From NCBI GenBank assembly GCA_026120185.1, contig JANUWF010002057.1, positions 434,001-498,000 on the forward strand: a stretch of 64,000 nucleotides of DNA. Reading direction: 5' to 3'. The notes under the pieces are model-generated. The model did not search any database, was not told the origin of the DNA, and saw only the letters and a list, made by a program, of their open reading frames with translations. How positions within the stretch are numbered: the first letter of the stretch is position 1; the number at the start of each line of letters is the position of its first letter. The DNA comes from Voacanga thouarsii (lineage: Eukaryota; Streptophyta; Magnoliopsida; Gentianales; Apocynaceae). The position numbers and the translations under genes were made by a program. Shown piece by piece: positions 34,087-46,068 of this stretch.

Positions 34087-34917
34087 ATGGCAACAAACAG
34101 TTGGAATAATTCATTGCGATCTGTGCTTGAGAAAGACAAGTTAGTGGGACTAACTTTCTTGATTGGGCACGAAACTTAAGAATTGTTCTTAAGCAAGAAA
34201 AAAGGCTCTATGTTCTTGAAAATCCTATTTCCCCTGCTCCAGCAAATAACGCCTCAAAAGCTGAAAAAGATGCTTATATTAAGCACAAAGATGACTCCAA
34301 CGATGTTACTTGCCTCATGCTAGCAACCATGAACTCTGAACTTCAAAAACAGTTTGAAGAAGTAGAGGCATATGACATGATTGTGCATCTCAAGGAAATG
34401 TTCCAAGAGCAAGCACGACAAGAGAGATTTGAAACTCACAAGGCGTTAAATGCATGGAAGATGGTTTCTGGCACCTCGGTAAGTGCTCATGTCCTTAAAA
34501 TGAAGGGCTATCTAGATCATCTTGATAAGCTTGGTGCTCCTGTTAATCATGACATGGCCATGGATTTGATCTTGGGCTCTTTACCTGCTGAGTATGACCA
34601 GTTTGTCATGAATTTTAACATGCATAATATGGAGAAATCCATTATTGAATTGCATGGGATGCTAAAACAAGCTGAACTGAACATTAAGAAGAATACTTCT
34701 AGTGTTTTAATGGTTCAAAAAGGGAAAGGTAAAAAGAACAACCAAAAGGGCAATGTCATGGCTAGTAAGGGTAAGGGCAAGGCAAAGTCCAAGTTCAAGC
34801 CCAAACCTAAGGCCAAGACACCAAAGGAGTGAGCTTGCCACCATTGTGGAGAACAAGGACATTGGTTAAGAAATTGCAAGCTCTATTTGGAAGCAAAGAA
34901 AAAGAAGGACAGTGAGA
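34087..34917 (+). pseudogene. Copia-E gag (two lesions)
   Basis: From the ATG at 34087 (MATNSWNNSLRSVLEKDKL), gag loses one base near 34142, after which NFLDWARNLRIVLKQEKRLY continues in the next frame. The frame then stays open from NDVTCLMLATMNSELQKQFE (about 34300) through YDMIVHLKEMF and HVLKMKGYLDHLDKLG to a Lys-rich region. A TGA at 34830-34832 precedes a complete zinc knuckle CHHCGEQGHWLRNC (about 34836-34877). Gag forms the particle and the knuckle binds RNA. Apart from two point lesions it is well preserved. Confidence 0.92.
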
Positions 34918-34929
34918 CTGCCGCTTCGG

Positions 34930-37900
34930 TATTTATGTTATTGAAATTAATTTATCTACTTCGATTCATGGGTATTGGATACCGGTTGTGGATCTCACAT
35001 TTGTGTAAATGTGCAGGGTCTAAAAAGGAGTAGAGTCTTGGCAAAAGGCGAGGTGGACCTACGAGTTGCAAATGGAGCAAAAGTTGCTACAGTAGCTGTA
35101 GGAACTTTTGAATTAATTTTGCCCAGTGGGCTTGTTATAGAACTGAACAACTGTTTTTATGTTCTTGCTATGAGTAGGAATATTATTTCAGTTTCTTGTT
35201 TGGATTTAGAAGGTTTTGAATTTGTTATTAGGAATAACATTTGCTCCATTAATAAAAACGGCATTTTTTATGGAGATGCTTCATTATCGAATGGGCTTTA
35301 TATTCTAAATCTTCGTGGATCTTCAGACATGTCTATCTATAATATAAATACTAAGAGATTGAAATCCAATGATTTAAATCAGACTTACTTCTGGCATTGT
35401 CGTTTGGGCCATATAAATGAGAAACGCATAACAAAGCTTCATAATGATGGGCTTCTAAAATCGTTTGATTTAGAATATTACAAAACATGTGATTCTTGTT
35501 TATTAGGCAAAATGACTAAAGCGCCTTTCAAGAGACAAAATGAAAGGGCAACTGATTTATTGGGCCTAAAACATACTGATGTATGTGGACCAATGAATTC
35601 ACTTGCTAGAGGAGGATTTCAGTACTTCATTACATTTACAGATGATTTCAGCAGATATGGCTACCTGTATCTGATGAAACACAAATATGAATCGTTCCAG
35701 AAATTCAAAGAATTTCAAAATGAAGTACAAAATAAACTTGGCAAAAGTATCAAAACACTTCGATCGGATCGAGGTGGTGAATACTTAAGTCACAAATTTG
35801 ACGAGCATATGAAAAATTGTGGAATTATTTCCCAATTAACTCCACCAAGAACACCTCAATGGAATGGTGTATCTGAACGGAGAAATCGGACTTTATTAGA
35901 TATGGTTCGATCAATGATGAGTCAAACTGATCTTCCAATCTCCTTTTGGGGTTATGCCCTGGAGACTGCTGCATTCATACTAAATCGAGTTCCATCTAAA
36001 TCGGTTCGAAAACGCCATATGAAATATAGACTGGGAGACAACCTAGTTTGTTATTTCTGAAGATTTGGGGTTGTGAAGTTTATGTAAAGCGTTTATTATC
36101 TGATAAACTTGCACCTAAATCAGATAAATGCATATTTGTGGGGGTATCCTAAAGAAACTAAAGGATATCAATTTTATCTCCCAAAAGAAAATAGAGTAAT
36201 TGTTGTTCGAAATGGATTCTTTCTTGAAAAGGAATTTATTTCCAAAAGAATCGATGGGAGTAAAATACATCTTGATGAGATTCAAGGACCACAATTAGTG
36301 CTCGAACCTCATCAAGATGAGATTCAAGAGCCACAATAAGTGCCTGAACCAAATAATGAATCTCGATTAGATGGCTCACAAGTCCAAGATGAGCCTACAT
36401 CTATAGAACAAGGACCTCGAAGATCTGATAGGGTTCGTCAACAACCTGAGAGATACGGATTTCTCATCACTGACGATCACAATGTGGAGCTTATGGTTAA
36501 TGATGAGCCCACTTCCTATCAAGAAGCCATTAAGAGTTCTGACTCTGGAAAATGGTTAGAGGCTATGAAGTCTGAGATGCAATCCATGTATGATAACCAA
36601 GCTTGGACTTTGGTTAACCCACCTAAAGGTTCAAAAACCATTGGATATAAGTGGGTTTTCAAAAAGAAAACAGACATGGAGGGAAATGTGCATACTTACA
36701 AAGCACGACTGGTAGCAAAATGTTATAGACAAACTCATGGTATAGACTATGATGAAACCTTTTCACCAGTTGTAATGCTTAAATCTATCAGAATTCTTCT
36801 TGCCATAGCAGCATATTATGACTATGAAATTTAGCAAATGGATGTCAAAACCGAGTTTCTTAATGGAAACTTACTCGAAGATGTGTACATGACACAACCT
36901 GAGGGTTTTGATGATCCTTTGAATTCTAATAAAGTGTGCAAGCTTCAAAGATCCATTTATGGATTGAAGCAAGCATCTTAAAGCTGGAATCTTCATTTTG
37001 ATGAAGCAATTAAAGAATTTAACTTTATCAAAAATGAAGATGAGCCTTGTGTCTATAAGAAAACAAGTGGGAATGCAATAGTCTTTTTGGTACTTTATGT
37101 TGATGATATCTTACTCATTGGAAACGACATCCCAACTCTACAAAGTGTAAAGACATGGTTGGGAAATTGTTTATCAATGAAAGACTTAGGTGAAGCTGCC
37201 TATATTCTAGGTATAAGGATCTATAGAGATAGATCTAGAAAGCTAATTGGACTAAGTCAAAGTGCATACGTTGACAAGGTACTGAAAATGTTCAGTATGC
37301 AAGACTCTAAGAGAGGATTCTTGCCAATGTCACATGGCATTAAGCTCAGCAAAACTTAAAGTCCTTCTACGAAGGATGAAGAAAAGCGCATCAACAAGAT
37401 ACCATACGCTTCCGCTATAGGGTCTATAATGTATGCCATGTTATGTATTCGACCTGATGTATCATATGCATTGAGCATGACGAGCAGGTTCCAGTCAAAT
37501 CCTGGAGAGGCACACTGGACTGCTGTCAAGAACATACTGAAGTACTTAAGAAGAACTAAAGATATGTTCTTAGTTTATGGAGGACAAGAAGGCGAGCTAG
37601 TTGTAAATGGTTACACTGATGCTAGTTTTCAGTCCGACATAGATGATTATAGATTGCAATCAGGTTTTCTATTTTGTTTGAATGGAGGTGTCTGTAAGTC
37701 GGAAAAGTTCAAAGCAAGACACCGTGGCCGATTCTACTACGTAAGCCGAGTATGTAGTCGCCTCACTGCAGCTAAAGAAGCAGTTTGGATTAAAAAGTTC
37801 ATTACAGAACTAGATGTAGTTCCTAGTATTGTGAACCCAGTAGATCTTTATTGTGACAACAACGGAGCCATTGCACAAGCTAAGGAACCAAGATCATATC

Positions 37901-38087
37901 AGCAATCCAAACATATACTTAGACGTTTTCATCTCATTCGAGAAATTGTTGATAGAGGAGATGTCAATGTATGCAAGGTGCCAACTGATGACAATGTTGC
38001 AGATCCACTGACAAAGCCTCTCCCATCGTCTAAACATGATAGTCATACCAGATCAATGGGATTACGGCTTATGCCAAATTGGTCATA
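34930..38087 (+). pseudogene. Copia-E pol: protease, integrase, RT, RNase H (several lesions)
   Basis: Protease has LDTGCGSHIC (about 34972-35003). Pre-integrase has FWHCRLGHIN and CDSCLLGKM. Integrase keeps HTDVCGP, SDRGGEY and WNGVSERRNRTLLD, the Asp-Asp-Glu set (35570-35895). A frameshift near 36015 and another near 36140 interrupt the integrase tail. RT has YKWVFKKKTDMEGNVHTYKA, intact YVDD (about 37100) and LGIRIYRDRS. RNase H has YCDNNGAIAQAKEPRS and DDNVADPLTKPLPSSK (to 38085). Stops sit where relatives have Trp or Gln (about 36040, 36832, 36980, 37357). All catalytic residues I can find are present, so the protein was lost through point lesions only. Confidence 0.93.
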
Positions 38088-38091
38088 GTGC

Positions 38092-38102
38092 AAGTGGGAG
38101 AT
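38092..38102 (+). other. Polypurine tract of Copia-E
   Basis: AAGTGGGAGAT directly before the 3' LTR. Confidence 0.88.
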
Positions 38103-39628
38103 TGTTGGGGATATGCCCTAGAGTTAATTTGTACATATACTATTGTCATTATGTTTTATATAATATGAGGCTTTCCTTTCCATGAATAGTGAGTTTTATT
38201 TTGTTGGTCATCAAGTACGTGACTTGATAGTAAAACCCTATAATGAATACAATGACTATTCTAAAACTGTCCCTGATCGATTATTATTATTGAAATAATA
38301 ATAAATTAAGATTAGTATGTTTGTGACTTGATGGCTATGTTTTACTGGCCATAGATATTTGTGATATCGAGTCAAGACATAAATAAATGTTAGAGAACAT
38401 TGTATTGGACATGACCCACTGTGAGAGTACTTCATGGAATATGTATAAGTACTTTCTAGCCATAATAATATTGAAAGTCCTTCGACCTAAATTCATCATA
38501 GTTTCCTACTTGATAAATTCTATATTTTGACATTGTCTAAAGTTGTCTTTAACCAGTAATAAATTAGACTACTGTTGGATATAGAATAAATCAAGGAGAG
38601 GAATATGATTGATTGTGAAGGAATTTGTCCCTCTTAGTTATGGGAGTGATATCTATGGGCCCCTTGATAAGTTAGACTGTTAAAAATGCATGGCCGTGCT
38701 CAAATATATCAATCTAAGATATTGATATTATTTGTTTGAACAGTCTACTATGAAATCAAGAAATAATTGATTAAGCTTAATAAGGATGACATGCTCCGTG
38801 CCTTATGCTTAATCTGGATATCGTGTGACAAAAGGACTAAATATAAAATTATGGTTTGGTTCAAAGAGATCACCGATCTTCATTTAACCTGGATAGTTAT
38901 AATGTTTTGCTAGAAACCGCTTATAACTTGTGGGCCATTTAAATATGATTTAGGTACACTGCCAGTGTTAAATGAACCTATAGGGTCACACAATAAGCGA
39001 ACTTGTTAGGTTATTTTTTTTTTGTAATCAGGTTCGATGAATCTGGAAATATGTCTAAGTTAATCGTACTTAGAAAATTTACCAGATACAATGAATCTGG
39101 AAATATGTCCACATTCGATGTATCTGGATGATGTCCAGATTATAAGAATCTGACTCGATAAATTAATTAGTTAAATTACCGAGATAATGGCAGAATCTTA
39201 TCATATCAGTTTAAATTTAATTTGAATTTAAATTAGAATATGATAAGATATTATTAGGGTTGGACTCTAAGAGGTTCGGGGTTTTTAAGAAAACCCTAGC
39301 CGTCTTTTCAATAGTCCAATTTTTCGGTTGAGAACATTCGTGCCATTCTCTACCAGAAAAGAAAAAAAAAGCCTCTCAAACCCTAGGTGCTAGCACTCCC
39401 CGGGGTATCGAGTGAGTTCGCGGTGTGTATCCGATAGAGGACGTTCGCATACTGTAGCGTCTGGTGATTGTTCGGGTTGAACGTACAACAGCGCAATTAG
39501 AATCGAAGGATTTCGATTACAGCAACTAGAGGTAATTCTTAAACCTTAGATCTTCTTAATCGTTTACTTGGGTCCTCAGGAGGGATTCGTGGATGTTTTC
39601 TGCGTTTAGGAGTCTACGAATTCCAACA
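38103..39628 (+). repeat. 3' LTR of Copia-E
   Basis: 1526 bp, nearly identical to 31115-32642. In the first 600 bases I see about ten substitutions and two small indels. Confidence 0.95.
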
Positions 39629-39648
39629 GGCATATCCCTAACACAAAC

Positions 39649-40500
39649 TGGTTGGTCCTCGAAGTGGGGTCTTGAGTAACCGTTTGTACATACTTACCCA
39701 ATAAATTAAACTTGAGTGCGTAATCAGTTACACTCATCTGCTCTGTCTGAACCAACTCAAAGAACTAGTTCTCTTTTTCAATCTTGAATGTGTCCGAGAA
39801 GTACTGCTCCAGAAATATTTCTGTGAATTTTTCCTATGTAAACAACTCACCTCCCTGATAATAAATAAGCTTCACCCCTTTCTACCACCGCAGCGCTTCA
39901 TCCACAAAAAACGGACCTGCCACTTTCGGTTTGACTTCCTCAAGAACTTCCATCGTCTCAAAGTGATGCTCCAATTCTTCGATCCACTCCTCAGCTTTCT
40001 CGAGCCCTCCCATACCATTGAACGTTAGGAGTCCTATTCTCTTCATCCGCTCATAAAGCGACCGACCTCCTGAGTCATTCCTCTTGAATCAACGCTCTTG
40101 ATCTCACTACAACTGCTACTACTCTGCCTGCAACCTGAGCTGTTCTTACTGAACTTTGATATATTCTTGTTGTAGCAGCTACTGACTTTGCGTCGCTTGA
40201 GCTACCATAGCCAATGTAGTAGGTATGTCCATTGGTGTACTAGGACCAGGCACGGTTGTAACTGGTGGTATCGTTGTAGGAGCTGGCAGCATGAACGGTG
40301 GGGATGGGGGCAGTTTAACCCCAGTAGAATGATCCCCCGCCCCACGTGGTGTTGACATAGTAGCAAACGAACTTTGTCCCTTGTTAGCCCTACTAGTCTG
40401 CCCTCGTGCTAGTGTAGCCGTCAGTCTATCCCTGTCACTGTCTCCAGCACCCTCCTGAGTAGTCCTCCTTGTACCACGTTTTATCACGAAAACGCCACTT
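39649..40500 (-). pseudogene. Gypsy gag, N-terminal part
   Basis: Minus-strand coding up to the primer site. It starts near 40487 with RGTRRTTQEGAGDSDRD, typical of plant gypsy Gag (RRGTR.....GA), followed by a Pro/Thr-rich region (PPSPPFMLPAPTTIPPVTTV). Later parts toward 39650 are broken by stops. It continues across the solo LTR at 29590 (FVHGLLAQIRRR). Inactive. Confidence 0.8.
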
Positions 40501-40672
40501 GCGTGCTAAAGAGACAAAAGAAAAAAAAAATAATTTACTAAACAATCAACATCCTAAAGAATGCTGAAAATACTACTTATGCTACTATCTTCCTTAAATT
40601 TAGACTTATAGGTTATCACTCAGTTCCATGCTTATTGTCCTAAAGTTTCAGCCTAGAAAAACATAACTTTCG

Positions 40673-40684
40673 TCTCTGATACCA
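40673..40684 (-). other. Primer-binding site of the gypsy element
   Basis: The minus strand reads TGGTATCAGAGA, initiator tRNA-Met type with the last base changed, five bases inside the LTR end. Confidence 0.85.
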
Positions 40685-40689
40685 CTAAA

Positions 40690-42535
40690 TGTCATACCCT
40701 AAATCCGAGGATGATATAGCAACACCCTAAAAAGAAACTGTCGAACCTTTACATCCATAAATGGCCATTAACCAAGACATATCATCTATTCATAACTTAA
40801 GAAATAACAATACATAGTCTTAAATTAAAAATTGAAAACCAATCATAAAAAACTGAATCCATGTTAATAAACAATCCCCAAAACAACGTGCTAAAACTAA
40901 TACAAAGATGATAGCAGCTCATCACTCTAAGTCCTCATTAAACCACTCCTCTAACTCATTCTTATCTAATTGAGAACCTGCAAAATGGTAGATAAGAAGT
41001 GAGCTCTCTAGCTCAGTAAAGGAATCTGGCTTACCTGGGATTAAGCATGATACATATACATATATATTTATAAAACAATTGTTTAAAATAGCTTACAAGT
41101 TATGGTAGCACATAACTCATGAGGTTTCGGAATATCCTCTTGGTGGGTTGGTCGCACTATGTGAAGATCTCAGAATATCACACAAAGAAACAAGAGAGAG
41201 GAAAAGAGGAATAATGAATTTCTTAGCTTTACTAAACATTGAATCGAATGAGGCATAACCGACACCTGAATACTGAACCGGTGCTGTTCATTCAATAAAA
41301 ATGATGATAAATAAATCAAGGGGGGAAAAAGACCATCACTTGAATGGAAGAAAACCGGCGCCGAAATCAAGCAGAGGAGGGCTGGTGCCGGGTGTTGCTT
41401 CGGCGACATTGATGTCGAGCAGAGTGCAGTCGGCATCGGGTGTGAAGGAGGAAGCCGGCGCCAACTGTGCTCTGGGATCTGCATGAATGTGATTTTCAGA
41501 GCACCAAAAGCCCACTTGCTACATCTCAACCCCAAGAACCAATCCAACCATCCATTGTATCAAGGAAAAGCACCATTTTTTTGCACCAAAACCATTTGAA
41601 CATATATAATACATACTTAAACATAACTTAACTTATGAAGATGATTCATGCTTGGGGACTTAGTTTGGCTTAACTGATCTATCTTCCAATTATTATATCC
41701 TATTAGAAGAAGGGCCTTAGCTTATCTTAGATATTGAATTCCCCTAGTAGGGCCTTATAGCTTATAAAGTTGGGAATTCCCTACCAAAGCAGAACCCACA
41801 AGCAATTCAGTATTCTCATGAATCAAAATCAAAACATAAACATAGAACCCAACTTAAACGCATAAATTCCATTCACAACATCAAAATAGAATTCAACAAG
41901 TAAACACACCATGCTTAATACCATTTTCCATATATTCAAAATAGTACTTTTTTATAAAGAATTCAAGAACACCTTTGATTTGGAAGAAACAATAACTAGA
42001 AACAAAACGCAGGAAACCCAAATTTTCTTAACTAAGAATTCAAACACCAAGAATCCTCCCAAGGCTTTCCTTCAAAGCACCAAATGCTTATTCGCCTTCA
42101 ATTGAAACCCAAATAACACAATTAATCCTCTAATCGATTTTCTCTAATTTAGAACACTAACACTCTAACTTCAATTCAAGAATAATAAGTCTCAATCCTA
42201 TACTACAAACACCATAATCAATAAAAGAAAGACTAACTTACCAAGATTTGAGGTCAATGCTTCAAGTCCCTTCTCAGATTCTCCTCCCCCCCCCCCCCCA
42301 TCACTTCTTTGTTCTACTCTTCTGGCACGGATACTGAAGGAATAACGTAGCTGACATTGTGACTGAGCATCTAACAAGTAATTAACTAAAATTCTCTAAT
42401 AAAATAATTGCTACTTAACCTCTTAACTTAAAATACTAACTCTATGGCCCTTCTAATACATAGATCCTAACCCACTAATTAAAAACATCCACAGCCGAAG
42501 AAGCCCATAAAAAGTAGGAAGTCCGTGGGCTCACA
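40690..42535 (-). repeat. 5' LTR of the gypsy element
   Basis: 1846 bp, partner of 9682-11531. It includes the same GC-rich island (about 41355-41470) and a run of about 16 C at 42284-42299. It is followed by the GTATT target duplication (42536-42540). Confidence 0.9.
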
Positions 42536-42540
42536 GTATT

Positions 42541-42600
42541 AAGGTTAAGGTCTTAGGGTTATGAGTTTTAGGATTTAAGATTTAAGTTTTAGGGTTTAGG
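42541..42600 (+). repeat. Degenerate telomere-like repeat, right part
   Basis: Contains TCTTAGGGTTATGAG, AGTTTTAGGGTTTAGG and TTTAGGA variants of the plant telomere unit TTTAGGG. It joins the block at 9664-9681 once the gypsy element is removed. Confidence 0.6.
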
Positions 42601-43950
42601 ATTCTTCGGCCAAAAGAATGAAGACAAAGGTGCATAGCGTTGTAGATCAGCAAGCCTTGAAATTTGTACGAGAATGCTTGTAAGATAATGCTTTGTTCTT
42701 CGTGTTCCAGGTTTATTAATGTTCCTGTCAAAGAAATTTGATTCATTTCTTAATATAGTAGTCCTTGTGAAAGACGTTCTCAATTTGTTTTAGATAATCA
42801 GCACAATGCAGGCTTTGAAACAAGGGTTAGTCCAAAGAATACGGGGAGCAAGGCATCGCCGGACATCTTTATTCTCTTTTTGCTTGGCCTTGTTGTTCGC
42901 CCTCTTTTTGTAATTGGGTATGATCACTAACTCTGTTGGGCAGCTGCAAGCAGGCTTCGTCATATTTTGAGACCTCATGTCTTATAGGCTTAAGTACAAT
43001 GTTCCAAAGAAGAATCATCAGCATCCATTGTATCCAGTCCAAGGTATCTTTCAACGTATGCAAATTTTAGTATTTCTTATATTAGACAGTTGTTTCCAGG
43101 TTCAAAACTGGGAAGCCGATGATGCAACATCTAGGCAATAGATGGTGAAACTGTTGCATCATATTTGCTGGTTCATTTCATTTGATGTGAAAGTGTTGAA
43201 TTCGTTATATTATAACTGGAGATGGGACTAATTTTGAGGGATTTGCAAACACAAGAACTGAATTTAATTCTGCAACAGTGACAAACTCATAACCTGACCA
43301 ATCAAATGTGTTGTTTGCTGAATTTGGAGACTGAAAAATATATTCATTTGTCAAACATGAGACCACACGGAGGGGGCAGAGTGGTTGAGAGACCAACAGC
43401 TTCTATCAGTTTTTATGTCATATAATGTGTAAAACATAAATTTATAATACATACTATACTATATAATATATAAGACATTATAGAATATTAATATAAAAAA
43501 TGTTATAAGTATACCTAAAGAGAGATAACGCATATTGTTTTATATATTATTCAGTGTATTAAATATAGTCATGTGTTATAGATATTATAAAGTGTATTAT
43601 CTCACTTTACAGGTGACTTACCAACCACTCATGTTCTGTACTTCACACAAACGAGATCCTATGATGTCTGTAATTGAAATATGAAGCACTTTCTGGTTCT
43701 AGATATACTCAAGTATGAAAAGAAGCGTGCACAAGTTGTGCAGTGATTCAATAGTCTAAATTAAAAAGAATCAAAATCTGATTATATATTGATGTGTCAC
43801 GCGTGTTAATAATTTTTTTTTTAATAAAATAACATAATTTTATTGCAAAAATTTTTGTACATAAAATCACGACTATTATACATGAGATTGTATCTTATTA
43901 CATTATTTGTCATAAAATTTTCGGATTCTCAAGAACATCATAGCATATTA
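42601..43950. other. Intergenic DNA, nothing identified
   Basis: Mixed-composition DNA with short open frames on both strands and no recognisable domain. A possible hairpin at about 43110-43170 has GATGCAAC and GTTGCATC arms. AT-rich from 43430. Could include decayed gene remnants, but none can be named. Confidence 0.4.
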
Positions 43951-44406
43951 GTATTCCCATCGTCCCAAATTATTTTCTAATTTAATTTTTGTCCTAAATT
44001 ATTTATCTATTTAGAAAATCAAAATTTAATACTTCAAATGTATCCCTATTTAATAGTATTGTATTTTCCAAACATATTAAAATATAGTCAAAAATTTATT
44101 TTATGAGTTTTGATATTCATAGTCATCTCGTTAATTCTCAAAAAATATCAATAGCAACTTGGAGAGAAAATTAAATACTCATCAATATTTTGATCAATTT
44201 TCTAGTAAGAATTAAATACTTGAGAGAGAGAAATAATTTAAAGTTATACCAAAGTTTTGAAATTTACGTATTTCTTAATATAAAGAGAGATACTTATTAT
44301 TGAACTGTAAGGGAAAAAGTAGAAGAAAATGTTTAATTAACTAAAAAACTTACTTTTTTTAATCTTAACGTTAAAGTGAAAAGATAATTTGGGACAGAAG
44401 AAATAC
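43951..44406. mobile_element. Probable MITE (Stowaway/mariner-like ends)
   Basis: About 456 bp with terminal inverted repeats: GTATTCCCATCGTCCCAAAT at the left and, on the opposite strand, GTATTTCTTCTGTCCCAAAT at the right (18 of 23 bases match over the longer arm). The CGTCCCAAATTAT motif is typical of mariner-type plant MITEs. A TA precedes the left end but no clear duplication is seen on the right. The interior is AT-rich and non-coding. It lies 78 bases downstream of the UGT stop codon. Confidence 0.5.
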
Positions 44407-44483
44407 AATATAATCTATTTCTTCTTCTATCTTAAAAAAAATTAACTTACTAACTATTTTGAATTATTTCAAAAAAATTAATA

Positions 44484-46068
44484 TTATTTTAAACTATTTT
44501 GCCCATGACTCACTGAACACGAGGAGATAAATTCTGTCAAGTCATTCAATGACTCATAAGAGGAGCCTCCTTTCGCCATACTAGCTTCCGCATTTGCTTT
44601 CATCTCCAACATTCTCTGCCTCATTTCTTTTCCTTCATTATCGACCATAAGTATTCTTATAGCCCTTTCAATGGCTCCTCTGTCTTTCACATTCTCAATT
44701 TCCAGCCCCACCTTCCATACATCAGTCAAGTATCTAGAATTTGTCATTTGATCTGCAAAACGTGGTGTGCATATCATTGGAACACCTTCACAAATGCTTT
44801 CCAATGTTGAATTCCAGCCACAGTGGCTCCAAAAACCACTGCATGCAGGATGTGCCAAAACCTGTTTTTGGGGTGCCCATTTCACTATTTGACCTCTTTC
44901 TCCCAAAGCTTCTTTAAAACCTTCAGGCAAGTGCTCATCCCATTGAGCTCCATCAACTGAGCTTGGTCGGACTACCCACAAAAATGGTTGGCCACTGTTG
45001 GCAAGTCCCCAAGCTGTTTCCGTCAGCTCTTCCCTGTCCGTGATTGTTATGCTGCCCAAGCTTACATAGAGCACCGAGTTGGGTGCTTGTTTATCAAGCC
45101 AGGCAATGCAACTCAGATCTTCTTCCAGTAAGCTGGTTGACACTGTTGAAGCCATTTTGTGTAACGGGCCTAAGGGGAAAAATCGAACTTTATAATGTTG
45201 TTGAAGCTGTTTCAGTGGTGTGTGCTCAAGGTAGTCTATCGAGTTCCAAATGATGGCCAAAGAAGTGTGTATACGAACTAAACGAACCAGAAAATCTGTA
45301 AGGTATTCTTTGATTTCAGAAGTTGGTCGGATTGGTAAATCCTTAAAGAGCAGAGGAGGGAGCTGGGGCACGGGGTCCTGCAGTTTGGTCTCTGCAGTTA
45401 CAAAATTACAAGCTATACTATCAAAAAGTCACAATAACTTAAATCTGTTAAACTTCAAATTTCAATCTATGATGATTTCTTGTCTTTGTCCAAAAATAAC
45501 GAAATATGCATCCAAAACAATGTGTGGAATATCTAATTAACATTATTTACTCCTCTTATCTCCTGACATTAGCACCAGCAGGCATATATATACCTGGCAA
45601 GGGAATGTGGCTTTCTGCTCGAAGCTGAAGGATATGATGATAAGTTTGCAAATAAGCAGCCATGCCAGTTCTCAAAACCATGCTTGGAAGCTTTAAATTA
45701 GCAGCCACTGGCTCAACAAAGTACATAACAGCATCATAGATGACACAGGCGATCTGATCATGCTCCTCCTGGTGTTCCAACAGTTGGACCATGTAATTCT
45801 CCAGAGGTGCTTTGCAGTTTTCGTTCAGACCTAATATAACAGAAAACAAATTATGGAAAGATGTATCAGAGCTCGATAAATTGTCCGACAATGGTTGAAA
45901 GGCAAATTCAGGATGCTTCAGAGGATCAGGAGAATTCATCTCTGCATGTGCCACTACGATGGAGAACCCCATGGAGTGAAGAATGGCCCCCAACTGAAGC
46001 ATTGGAGTAATATGCCCTTGGTAGGGGAATGGCACTAACACCACTCGACGTTTTTGCTTGCTTTCCAT
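44484..46068 (-). CDS. UDP-glycosyltransferase, UGT76-like, intact (two exons)
   Basis: Exon 1 is 45594-46068 and exon 2 is 44484-45391, with a GT-AG intron at 45392-45593. The product is 460 residues, the usual length. Family-1 GTs transfer sugar from UDP-sugar to small molecules in the cytosol; UGT76 members act on hormones, defence compounds and terpenoids, but the substrate here is unknown. Visible motifs: catalytic His19 in PYQGHITPM, partner Asp112 in VIYDAVMYF, and the 44-residue PSPG box at 330-373 ([33 protein letters not shown], final FADQ). Trp351 and Gln373 favour UDP-glucose. The ATG at 46066-46068 begins [19 protein letters not shown], the expected start. The intron position, around residue 159, is the conserved one for this group. 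A dead relative lies at 59460-60905 in the same orientation. Confidence 0.93.

Larger units (their letters stand above)
31115..39628 (+). mobile_element. Copia-E: young full-length Ty1/copia element, 8.5 kb
   Basis: LTRs 31115-32642 and 38103-39628 (1528 and 1526 bp) differ at roughly 1-2 percent by eye, flanked by a perfect GGCAT duplication (31110-31114 and 39629-39633). It holds PBS (32644-32655), GC-rich leader repeats, gag (34087-34917), pol (34930-38087) and a polypurine tract ending at 38102. It sits 15 bp inside the end of an older solo LTR of its own family. Despite its youth, gag and pol carry several frameshifts and stops. Confidence 0.95.
29596..39643 (-). mobile_element. Solo LTR (minus), interrupted by Copia-E of the same family
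   Basis: A 1.5-kb LTR without internal domain, in two pieces: 29596-31114 and 39629-39643 (the last 15 bp, of which the first five duplicate GGCAT). A perfect CAAAC duplication (29591-29595 and 39644-39648) flanks it inside gypsy gag. It is the same LTR family as Copia-E, in opposite orientation. A solo LTR arises when the two LTRs of a full element recombine and delete the interior. Confidence 0.92.
9682..42535 (-). mobile_element. Ty3/gypsy chromovirus-like LTR element (minus, host of four nested insertions)
   Basis: LTRs at 9682-11531 and 40690-42535 (1850 and 1846 bp, TGTCA...TCACA) are flanked by a perfect GTATT duplication (9677-9681 and 42536-42540). On the minus strand the order is PBS (40673-40684), gag (39649-40500 and 29406-29590), protease (about 28747-29046), reverse transcriptase (28281-28476 joined to 13700-14242), RNase H, integrase and chromodomain-like tail (to 11567), then polypurine tract. 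Protease-RT-RNase H-integrase order defines gypsy, and the tail points to a chromovirus (Tekay/Del-like, inference). Copia-B interrupts the RT and a solo LTR interrupts gag. Without the insertions it would be about 8.8 kb. Confidence 0.92.

Noticed and set aside
42589..43396. Short open frames suggesting a host gene downstream of the gypsy element
   Set aside because: All are 62-64 residues, on opposing strands, with no domain or splice pattern that links them.
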